NCBI GenBank assembly: GCA_024643945.1
Contig: JAHELX010000440.1
Location: forward strand, 1 to 5,582
DNA length: 5,582 bases
Source of the DNA: Anaerolineales bacterium
GTDB taxonomy: Bacteria > Chloroflexota > Anaerolineae > 4572-78 > NAK82
Direction: 5' to 3'
In this document: positions 1 through 4,964 of the stretch, in pieces
Position numbering within the stretch: the stretch's first letter is position 1
Layout: each line of letters begins with the position of its first letter
Program-made: the position numbers and the translations under genes
Notes under the pieces: generated by a model
The model's input: only the letters and a program-made list of their open reading frames with translations
What the model was told of the DNA's origin: nothing
Database searches by the model: none

Positions 1-182
1 CGCAGCTTTGGTACGTTGGAGACGGAGACAATGATGTCGACGTCTCTGTGAGGCCGAGTCTGCCTTCCCAGGAGCGCGTCGACTCCCCATCCACCGTCGA
101 GCCACACATCTATCGAGGCTTCATCAAGCAAACGGAGCAACTCAGTCAAATCGGAGGATGACATCTCTGGTTCTACTGCCAT
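1..182 (-). CDS. Nucleotidyltransferase of the lincosamide/aminoglycoside resistance type, N-terminal part (runs off left edge)
   Basis: The minus strand reads from ATG at 182-180 leftward off the window, giving 60 codons with no stop. Residues 25-51 contain WLDGGWGVDALLG, then QTRPH and RDVDI. This is the glycine-tryptophan and Asp-x-Asp signature of the LinA/Lnu and ANT(2'') branch of the nucleotidyltransferase fold. D47 and D49 are the expected metal-binding pair, and G30-G31 begin the nucleotide-binding loop. Family members transfer AMP from ATP to a hydroxyl on lincosamide or aminoglycoside antibiotics in the cytoplasm. The substrate cannot be told from this fragment, because the deciding C-terminal region lies outside. 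The start is uncertain: Met1 (182) has no strong SD, and Met7 (164) is an alternative. Many chromosomal homologues of this fold have no proven resistance role. Family call is firm; function is inferred. Confidence 0.82.
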   Translation of the reverse strand, partial: MAVEPEMSSSDLTELLRLLDEASIDVWLDGGWGVDALLGRQTRPHRDVDIIVSVSNVPKL

Positions 183-551
183 AAGCCTGTTGTCCAGGGA
201 TCAGCACGGATCGCAGCCGCCTAACGCCCCACATAAGCCGCGCCACGCCGAATCCTCACCTAAAAGTGACCTGCAATACAGGACACCACCTGAATTAAAG
301 TCAAGTTTGTTGGCACAACTAACCTCAACCCAAAAGCTATGTTGTTGGCAACACCCCTCACAAGAAAGCAAGGTTGGGGCGCCGGCTACATGCGGATTGT
401 TGGTCCGCTGTTTTGGAAATTGATATGGGTGAATGTTCTTAAGCAAACCATATTCCAATTGTTATGGAAAAATCTATCGTTCGAGGTATGTTGTCCAGTG
501 CGTACGTATCCTCGAATTCAAAGCTGTATATATCTTGCCATCAGCACACTA
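183..551. other. Intergenic stretch between the nucleotidyltransferase start and the ASST-family gene stop
   Basis: No convincing gene is seen on either strand; the short open frames here lack SD sequences and recognisable protein character. It holds the candidate promoter at 275-304 and, on the minus strand, GCGTTAGGC ending at 219, which resembles the end of an integron attC site. After the ASST-family stop, the minus strand has 7-bp arms TTCGAGG/CCTCGAA (480-486 and 510-516) around a 23-nt loop, followed about 9 nt later by ATTTTT. That could be a weak terminator, but the stem is short and the loop is long. Confidence 0.6.
275..304 (-). promoter_or_regulatory. Weak candidate leftward promoter for the nucleotidyltransferase
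   Basis: On the minus strand TTGACT (304-299) is followed after 18 nt by TGTATT (280-275). The -35 is near consensus and the -10 is a poor match. Initiation near 268 would give a leader of about 86 nt before ATG 182, crossing the attC-like half site at 219-241. It is the best pair I see ahead of this gene, but one such match in about 370 nt can arise by chance. Confidence 0.25.
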
Positions 552-2384
552 TCATGGCACCAGCGGGCAACTCACATCGTCTGTGGTGATTATTTTAGAG
601 CGAGCCATCTCATTGCCACTCTTGTCCACGGCCGCGACCTGGAAATAACATTCGCCTTTTAGCACGTTGGTAAGATGTGATTGTGTTTCAAAATCGGTTT
701 TTGCTTTCTCCTCGATCAGACCAAGCGACTGTGAAGAATTCCCACCAAATACCCGATACGCCGCCACCTCAGTTGCACCATTCCAGGAATACCCGAGCGT
801 GATCTCGTTCCCGTCGACTTTGGATGCCAACGCAGGTTGGGTATCCGGGAATCCGTGCCAGGGAAAGCGAAAGGCCCGGTAACTGACGTATGGCTGGTCA
901 AAGGAGAGCTCAAAAAGGGTGCGCTTGTCCGGCGTTACTTCCGTCATCGAGACATAGGCATATCCTTTCACTGTTGATGGTGCGCCCCAACTGAGAAAGG
1001 TATTCCCATCCGATAATCTTTGCACCTTGCCCATGTACGTACCAAAGACAGGCGGTACGTGTGTAAACTCCCAGATTTCCGTCACGGTTTTGTTAGTTTC
1101 ATCGACTTTGTATTCTATACCCCGCGAAGGCGCGGGGTTTTGCGGAGTGCCGTGATTATCGAATACCGTGATGTCCCCATTCGGGAGCTGCCTGACATCA
1201 TGCTGGTAGGCAAAGGGTTGGCCATTGACGAACTTAAACATATTCGCCTTGCCACCCATACGCCAGATCACATCACCGGTTTGCAGGTTGATCTTCGTGA
1301 TTTCGCTGAGATCCCGACTCGACAGCAACAGATTGCCATCGGTCGACAGGGCAAGCGCATTCCCATGGATCAAATCGATTTGTTGATCCGTCAGACTGGA
1401 GGTTGAATCAAAAAACGAAAAATGGTCCCAACTTCGCCATTCGAAGATCACATTCTTGGATGGATCGAGTTCCTGAATCACCAGGCCGATAACGGTCGCG
1501 TCCTTTTTCCCGCCCGGAACGATCTTGCTCATATCCACGGTCTCCGCATCGTATGCCATTAACAACGCATTGCCATTGGGGAAGATCTGGAGATCGTGTG
1601 AATCGGCGACATAGCCATCTCCTGCCCGGTAACTATCGACCACCTGATAATGTGAATTCATGAGATAGAAGGTCGAATCCTTTTGATCCCAATAAGACAA
1701 CAACCCATTCGGTTGTTCCTTGAAATCAAACGCAGCCAGGTCATCAGCGACAGACTGGTAATAGACAAGCTGGCCCTGATCATTCAGAATCAGCAGGTAG
1801 GATCCAACCGTCGTCTTGGTCCAATAAAAGGGCGCCACAAAGATATACCCTTCTCCGGCATCGGGCGAAGTTTTCGACACGGCATAATGCGGAATATCCT
1901 GCGGCAAAGTCAGAAAGTTGGGAAAGGCACTCCGCGGGGCACTGGTCGGGGGCGCCGCCGACGAGCTTACGGGCGATCCTGACCGTTGATTGATGGCAAC
2001 CGTGAAGGTATAGGAAAGCCGGCGAAAACTGGTTTGCCAGTCCAAACGCAGGCTGTTGATATCGACCATGACCTGCTCGCCCGGTGTGAATGGGTTGGCG
2101 GGTTTAAAAATAACCGTTTTGTGATCATCTGCAAGGATTGTTTGGCTTTCATGGAGGCCGCTTTTTGATCCCCGCACGGTGAACTTCAAACCAGCGAGAT
2201 TTTGATCGCTCAGCACAGGACCATAACGGACCACAATCGTTGCGCCTGTAGAAACATATTCGGCATTTTGGAGAGGCGAGTAATATTGAGGTGAGTAAGA
2301 TTGGAAAACCGAAGGCGTGCACGAAGAAAACATGAAAACAGCTAACAAGCCAGCGCTAGCTGACAGAAATCTTATTACCTTCAT
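552..2384 (-). CDS. Secreted lipoprotein of the arylsulfotransferase (ASST) family with an N-terminal Ig-like domain
   Basis: The protein has 610 residues from ATG at 2384. Residues 1-22 form a lipoprotein signal peptide: basic MKVIR, a hydrophobic stretch, then FSSC with Cys22 as the lipidation site, so it should be exported and membrane-anchored. Residues about 40-130 look like a bacterial Ig-like (SbsA/Big_5) domain, followed by a Ser/Pro/Ala-rich linker (135-153). Residues about 155-510 are an ASST-like beta-propeller with repeated motifs: DSHDLQIFPNG (261-271), HGNALALSTDGN (340-351), LSSRDLSEITKI (354-365) and QHDVRQLPNGD (394-404). H263, H340, R357 and H395 could match the active-site His/Arg set of enterobacterial ASST, which moves sulfate between phenols; this alignment is by eye. 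Residues about 515-600 resemble a fibronectin-III-like domain. A longer frame begins at 2435, but the lipoprotein signal and GGAGG 13 nt upstream favour 2384. True sulfotransferase activity is not established, as many family members are uncharacterised. Confidence 0.85.
   Translation of the reverse strand: MKVIRFLSASAGLLAVFMFSSCTPSVFQSYSPQYYSPLQNAEYVSTGATIVVRYGPVLSDQNLAGLKFTVRGSKSGLHESQTILADDHKTVIFKPANPFTPGEQVMVDINSLRLDWQTSFRRLSYTFTVAINQRSGSPVSSSAAPPTSAPRSAFPNFLTLPQDIPHYAVSKTSPDAGEGYIFVAPFYWTKTTVGSYLLILNDQGQLVYYQSVADDLAAFDFKEQPNGLLSYWDQKDSTFYLMNSHYQVVDSYRAGDGYVADSHDLQIFPNGNALLMAYDAETVDMSKIVPGGKKDATVIGLVIQELDPSKNVIFEWRSWDHFSFFDSTSSLTDQQIDLIHGNALALSTDGNLLLSSRDLSEITKINLQTGDVIWRMGGKANMFKFVNGQPFAYQHDVRQLPNGDITVFDNHGTPQNPAPSRGIEYKVDETNKTVTEIWEFTHVPPVFGTYMGKVQRLSDGNTFLSWGAPSTVKGYAYVSMTEVTPDKRTLFELSFDQPYVSYRAFRFPWHGFPDTQPALASKVDGNEITLGYSWNGATEVAAYRVFGGNSSQSLGLIEEKAKTDFETQSHLTNVLKGECYFQVAAVDKSGNEMARSKIITTDDVSCPLVP
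1120..1141 (+). terminator. Intrinsic-terminator-like hairpin, antisense inside the ASST-family gene
   Basis: On the plus strand CCCCGCG (1120-1126), loop AAGG, CGCGGGG (1131-1137) and TTTT (1138-1141) form a perfect 7-bp GC stem with a short T-run. It lies antisense to the coding strand, where it encodes a Pro-Ala-Pro-Ser-Arg-Gly segment (residues about 417-422). It could stop antisense transcripts, or be a chance result of GC-rich proline and arginine codons. Only four Ts follow, so efficiency would be modest. Confidence 0.3.
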
Positions 2385-2397
2385 GGTATTTATTTTG

Positions 2398-2402
2398 CCT
2401 CC
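2398..2402 (-). promoter_or_regulatory. Ribosome binding site of the ASST-family gene
   Basis: GGAGG on the minus strand (2402-2398) lies 13 nt before ATG 2384-2382. The spacing is longer than ideal, but it is the only strong SD nearby. It supports the lipoprotein start over the longer frame from 2435, whose start lies inside the inverted repeat. Confidence 0.6.
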
Positions 2403-2411
2403 AAAATTATT

Positions 2412-2463
2412 GATCCTACGACATTTCTGTCGCATAATACCCGAAACGGGCTATTATGCGACA
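2412..2463. repeat. 36-bp interrupted inverted repeat plus a third half site, recombinase/resolvase-site-like
   Basis: TGTCGCATAATA (2428-2439) and its perfect reverse complement TATTATGCGACA (2452-2463) flank a 12-nt centre, whose CCCG-AAA-CGGG extends the stem to 16 bp with one bulged C. A third partial half site, TGTCGTAGGATC, lies on the minus strand at 2423-2412, so CGACA/TGTCG occurs three times in 45 nt. The arm resembles the TGTC-starting 12-bp half sites bound by Tn3/gamma-delta resolvases, and it also has the look of a tyrosine-recombinase core. It sits about 26 nt upstream of the ASST-family SD and may instead be a regulator operator or an RNA hairpin in the leader. The repeat itself is certain; the role is a guess. 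Confidence 0.75.
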
Positions 2464-2557
2464 AACGCTGTGGTCTCATTCTACTGATTTGTGGAAAGGT
2501 GTGCATCATCTCCCCACGAGAACGACTCTGAGGAAATCTCTGAACTTCTCAAGCGCC

Positions 2558-2583
2558 CGCCGTCAGAAAGGTTTATGACGGCG
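2558..2583. repeat. 8-bp inverted repeat in the ASST-family leader
   Basis: CGCCGTCA (2558-2565) and TGACGGCG (2576-2583) pair perfectly around a 10-nt loop. It lies just downstream of the predicted minus-strand start site near 2595, so it would be the first hairpin in the ASST-family mRNA leader, or an operator overlapping the start of transcription. No T-run follows on the minus strand, which argues against a terminator or attenuator. Confidence 0.55.
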
Positions 2584-2601
2584 TCCATAATACTATAGTG
2601 C

Positions 2602-2630
2602 ATATTATCACATTTCCACCTCGCTTTCAA
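2602..2630 (-). promoter_or_regulatory. Strong candidate leftward promoter for the ASST-family gene
   Basis: On the minus strand TTGAAA (2630-2625), a 17-nt spacer and TAATAT (2607-2602) form a near-consensus housekeeping-sigma promoter. Initiation near 2595 gives a leader of about 210 nt before ATG 2384. That leader contains the 8-bp hairpin at 2558-2583 and the long inverted repeat at 2428-2463. The -35 box overlaps the CRISPR-repeat-like sequence at 2624-2650. Confidence 0.6.
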
Positions 2631-2759
2631 TCCCTTCCGATGAAGGGGCCTAATCAAGCCCCCAAATACGAAACTTGCTCCATTGGGTGAGTTCAAGCAG
2701 CAAGGGCAGGACATAATCGAAATGGCACATCGCGTTGTTTGAGTCCTTCAAGCATAGTT

Positions 2760-2788
2760 TTGCACTATTTGCTCTCGTCTGGTACAAT
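2760..2788 (+). promoter_or_regulatory. Promoter P1 of the tig-clpP-clpX operon
   Basis: TTGCAC (2760-2765), a 17-nt spacer and TACAAT (2783-2788) make a near-consensus housekeeping promoter directed at tig. Initiation near 2795 would fall inside the TACCAG-T-CTGGTA palindrome (2793-2805), and the first GTCTGGTAC copy (2777-2785) overlaps the -10. A protein bound there would be placed to repress. The leader would be about 100 nt. Confidence 0.6.
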
Positions 2789-2854
2789 CTAATACCAGTC
2801 TGGTACTTAGCACAAAACCGGATTTGCCTATTGTCTTACCAGCACTTGTGCTAA
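2777..2854. promoter_or_regulatory. Cluster of operator-like half sites at the tig promoters
   Basis: Two half-site families are interleaved. The first, CTGGTA or its complement TACCAG, occurs at 2779-2784, 2793-2798, 2800-2805 and 2837-2842. The two GTCTGGTAC copies (2777-2785, 2798-2806) are exactly 21 bp apart, about two helical turns, and the middle pair forms a palindrome with a 1-nt centre. The second family is TTAGCACAA (2807-2815) with its complement TTGTGCTAA (2846-2854), joined by an inner AGCAC (2841-2845). These last sites overlap the P2 -10. TTAGCAC/GTGCTAA equals the outer seven bases of each CIRCE (HrcA) arm, but the spacing is 30 nt, not 9, so this is not a canonical CIRCE. 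Confidence 0.5.
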
Positions 2855-2857
2855 GAT
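2831..2857 (+). promoter_or_regulatory. Candidate promoter P2 of the tig operon, extended -10 type
   Basis: TAAGAT (2852-2857) is preceded by TGC, giving an extended -10, with TTGTCT (2831-2836) 15 nt upstream as a short-spaced -35. Initiation near 2864 would give a leader of about 30 nt that includes the tig SD. Its -10 overlaps TTGTGCTAA. Weaker than P1. Confidence 0.4.
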
Positions 2858-2879
2858 GACTCAACTCGTATCAAAGCTT

Positions 2880-2885
2880 AAGGAG
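2880..2885 (+). promoter_or_regulatory. Ribosome binding site fixing the tig TTG start
   Basis: AAGGAG lies 8 nt before TTG 2894. An in-frame TAA at 2879-2881 closes the frame just upstream, and no ATG or GTG occurs between, so the start must be TTG 2894 or the adjacent TTG 2897. The spacing favours 2894. Confidence 0.8.
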
Positions 2886-2893
2886 ATATCTCT

Positions 2894-4258
2894 TTGTTGA
2901 AAGTAACGACCGACTCCCTGGAGAACTGCGAAGTATTGGTGACGGTGGAGGTGGACGAGCAGCAGACGGATAAGTTGCTCAAGGCCGCCGCCCAGCGCAT
3001 CTCAAAACAGGTAAAAATCCCCGGCTTTCGGCCGGGTAAGGCCCCCTACCGTATGATCGTCCGCCGTGTTGGCGAAGAGACAGTCCGCGACGAAGTAATG
3101 GAAGACTTGAGCCAGTCGCTCTTTAAGCAGGCGCTTGAGCAAGCCGAACTGGAACCTTACGCCCCTGCTTCGATGGAGGACGTCACCTGGGACCCCCTGG
3201 TGATGAAAGTCCGGGTGCCGGTCGCACCTATCATCAAATTGGGCGACTATCGCGCGATGCGTATGGAAGTCGAACCAGTAGAGGTCAGCGAGGCAGAGGT
3301 CGATGAGGCTCTGAAGAACCTGCAGGAAGAATATGCGGTCTGGAATCCGATAGAACGGCCGGCGCAGTTAGGGGATATGGTTACGATGGCCGTTAAAGAG
3401 CAGATTGGCGAGGATGTCTTAGGTGACGAGGAAAACGTCGAATACGAACTGACTGAAAAGGAAGAGGATGGCTCCGGCCCAGACTTGACCACGCCTCTGA
3501 TCGGCCTATCAGCCAACGACGAGAAGGAATTTAGCCTTACCTATCCCCAAAGCTTCAGCGACTCCCGCTACGCAGGCAAAGAGGTGGCGGTTTCGGTTAG
3601 AGTACACAGCGTCAAGGAAAAAGAACTTTATCCTCTGGATGACGATTTCGCACAAACCGTAGGCGATTTCGATACGCTGCAGGAACTCAAGGAGAAGCTG
3701 ACTGAGGACATTCGCCAGCAAAAGGAACGCGAGGCGGATAATGAGCTATCCCAAGAGGCATTGAAGCAACTCCTCGAAAACGCCGAGCGCATCGAGTGGC
3801 CCAGCGTGCTGGAAGGAGAAGAAATCGACCAAATGCTGAGCGAACAAGACCGGAGGCTGCAACAATCTGGCCTGAATCTGGACACTTACTTGAGTATACA
3901 AAAAAAGACACGCGAGCAATTGCGCGAAGAATTCCGGCCAGCGGCGCAGGAACGACTGCGACGGTCACTGGCCTTGAGTAAGCTGGTCGAACTGGAGGAC
4001 CTGTCCGTCGCGGGACACGAAGTCAGCGGCCAGATTGACCGATTAAGTGTGATGGCGGGCGAACGGGGCAGCGAGTTGCGCCAGGCCCTGGCCACCCCCG
4101 ACAACGTACAGTATATTATCAACGATCTGCTCACCTCAAAAGCTTTGGAGCGGCTGGTCCAAATCGTCAAAGGTGAGGCGGAGACGGAGACAGGGGCAGA
4201 GGTAGATATAGAGGTAGAGGCAGAAACAGAAGCAGAAGCAGTAGATAATAGTGAGTAA
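2894..4258 (+). CDS. tig: Trigger factor, ribosome-associated chaperone
   Basis: The protein has 454 residues, a normal length for the family (E. coli 432). Trigger factor docks at the ribosome exit tunnel and shields nascent chains in the cytosol. Residues 1-115 form the ribosome-binding domain, with the signature GFRPGKAP at 44-51 that contacts ribosomal protein L23. Residues about 153-243 occupy the place of the FKBP-type prolyl isomerase domain but are degenerate: the usual IPGFE-type segment reads TTPLIGLSAND at 199-209, so isomerase activity is doubtful. Residues about 244-426 are the helical, Glu/Gln/Lys/Arg-rich C-terminal chaperone arms. Residues 427-454 are an acidic low-complexity tail. 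The start is TTG, fixed by the SD and an upstream in-frame stop. It is first gene of an operon with clpP (82 nt downstream) and clpX, an order found in many bacteria. The family call is very secure. Confidence 0.96.
   Translation: MLKVTTDSLENCEVLVTVEVDEQQTDKLLKAAAQRISKQVKIPGFRPGKAPYRMIVRRVGEETVRDEVMEDLSQSLFKQALEQAELEPYAPASMEDVTWDPLVMKVRVPVAPIIKLGDYRAMRMEVEPVEVSEAEVDEALKNLQEEYAVWNPIERPAQLGDMVTMAVKEQIGEDVLGDEENVEYELTEKEEDGSGPDLTTPLIGLSANDEKEFSLTYPQSFSDSRYAGKEVAVSVRVHSVKEKELYPLDDDFAQTVGDFDTLQELKEKLTEDIRQQKEREADNELSQEALKQLLENAERIEWPSVLEGEEIDQMLSEQDRRLQQSGLNLDTYLSIQKKTREQLREEFRPAAQERLRRSLALSKLVELEDLSVAGHEVSGQIDRLSVMAGERGSELRQALATPDNVQYIINDLLTSKALERLVQIVKGEAETETGAEVDIEVEAETEAEAVDNSE
4172..4246 (+). 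repeat. Low-complexity purine-rich repeat coding the acidic tail of trigger factor
   Basis: The coding strand is an imperfect six-base repeat of the form GAR-GCN/ACN/GTA, giving alternating acidic and small or aliphatic residues (residues 427-451). Such tracts can expand or shrink by slippage, so tail length may vary between close relatives. The tail is not part of the conserved trigger-factor fold. Confidence 0.75.
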
Positions 4259-4323
4259 AGGTGGGGGAACGCAGCTTCCTCCAGTCGACAACATCGATTA
4301 TGGTTTATCATTTAATGTCAAGG

Positions 4324-4331
4324 AAAGGAGG
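4324..4331 (+). promoter_or_regulatory. Ribosome binding site that decides the clpP start
   Basis: AAAGGAGG lies 9 nt before ATG 4341, a near-perfect SD. The same frame stays open back to a GTG at 4251, but that GTG has no SD, so 4341 is the preferred start. The 82-nt gap between tig and clpP (4259-4340) holds no terminator hairpin that I can see, consistent with read-through. Confidence 0.85.
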
Positions 4332-4340
4332 GGACTGACA

Positions 4341-4964
4341 ATGCAGTCTCTCATCCCGCAGGCACTCATTCCCATGGTCGTCGAAAGTAGTGGCCGTGGA
4401 GAACGAGCGTACGATATCTATTCCCTGCTCCTCAGGGAGCGGATTGTTTTCTTAGGCAGCGGCATTAACGATCAGGTTGCTAATCTCATCGTGGCTCAAC
4501 TCCTTTACCTGGATAGCCAGGACCCAGAGCGAGAGATTTCCCTTTACATCAACTCACCCGGGGGTATCATCTACCATGGGTTGGCCATCTACGACACGAT
4601 GCAACAGGTACGCGCCCCGATCAGGACGGTTGCCGTTGGCGTGACGGCCAGCATGGGCACGGTGCTGCTGGCGGCGGGTACCCACGGCCGGCGCTACGCC
4701 TTGCCCCACGCCACTATTCACATGCACCCGGCAGGTGGTGGCGCGCAGGGCTATGCGCCCGACGTGGAGATTCAATACAAAGAGCTTCAGCGTATGCAGA
4801 ATTTGCTGCACGAACTTCTGTCAATACACACCGGCCAGACGTTAAAGAAAATCGCCGACGACTTTGACCGCGACCGGTGGATGAGCGCCAAAGATGCTGT
4901 GGAATACGGCATCATAGACGAGGTGCTGCGAACACCTGAGGAGACCGGGGAGGATGGCAAGTAG
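4341..4964 (+). CDS. clpP: ATP-dependent Clp protease proteolytic subunit ClpP
   Basis: The protein has 207 residues, the same length as E. coli ClpP. ClpP assembles as two stacked heptamers that enclose a proteolytic chamber fed by ClpX or another Clp ATPase. The serine-protease triad is complete: S104 in GVTASMG, H129 in TIHMHPAGG and D178 in DFDRDRW. SRGER-like [11 protein letters not shown] (residues 18-28) and INSPGG (70-75, oxyanion strand) are conserved. The residues after the catalytic His read Pro-Ala where E. coli has Gln-Pro. The short N-terminus ([13 protein letters not shown]) suggests little or no propeptide. A 30-codon in-frame extension back to GTG 4251 is possible but lacks an SD. 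The 3' end overlaps clpX by 11 nt, indicating translational coupling. Confidence 0.97.
   Translation: MQSLIPQALIPMVVESSGRGERAYDIYSLLLRERIVFLGSGINDQVANLIVAQLLYLDSQDPEREISLYINSPGGIIYHGLAIYDTMQQVRAPIRTVAVGVTASMGTVLLAAGTHGRRYALPHATIHMHPAGGGAQGYAPDVEIQYKELQRMQNLLHELLSIHTGQTLKKIADDFDRDRWMSAKDAVEYGIIDEVLRTPEETGEDGK

Larger units (their letters stand above)
2385..2893. other. Divergent intergenic regulatory region between the ASST-family gene and tig
   Basis: About 500 nt separate two divergent starts. No gene is supported: the 77-codon minus frame at 2714-2481 has no SD and no recognisable domain, and it overlays promoter and repeat elements. The minus-strand half (2385-2630) contains a promoter, an 8-bp hairpin, a 36-bp inverted repeat and an SD. 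The plus-strand half (2760-2893) contains two promoters, clustered half sites and the tig SD. Because the genes diverge, none of the hairpins here can serve as a terminator for a flanking gene. 2464-2557 and 2664-2759 show nothing I can name. Confidence 0.7.

Noticed and set aside
307..403. Three copies of TTGTTGG (307, 342, 397)
   Set aside because: The copies are short, unevenly spaced and not embedded in longer similarity; chance is likely.
339..662. 107-codon plus-strand open frame across the ASST-family 3' end
   Set aside because: It overlaps the real minus-strand gene, has no SD, and its composition is unlike a protein of its neighbours.
2624..2663. Terminator made by the CCCTTC/GAAGGG and GGGGC/GCCCC stems
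   Set aside because: The flanking genes diverge, so no gene ends here, and no T-run follows on either strand.
2481..2714. 77-codon minus-strand open frame in the divergent intergenic region
   Set aside because: It has no SD and no recognisable domain. It overlies a strong promoter, the CRISPR-like hairpin and an inverted repeat, which fits non-coding sequence better.
2807..2854. Canonical CIRCE element (HrcA operator)
   Set aside because: Only 7 of 9 bases of each arm match, and the arms are 30 nt apart instead of 9, so it is reported only as CIRCE-like half sites.
4705..4740. Possible loss of the ClpP catalytic His, because the motif reads HMHPAGG rather than MIHQPLGG
   Set aside because: Ungapped alignment from the preceding Leu-Pro and to the following Asp-x-Glu places H129 on the catalytic His; only the next two residues differ.
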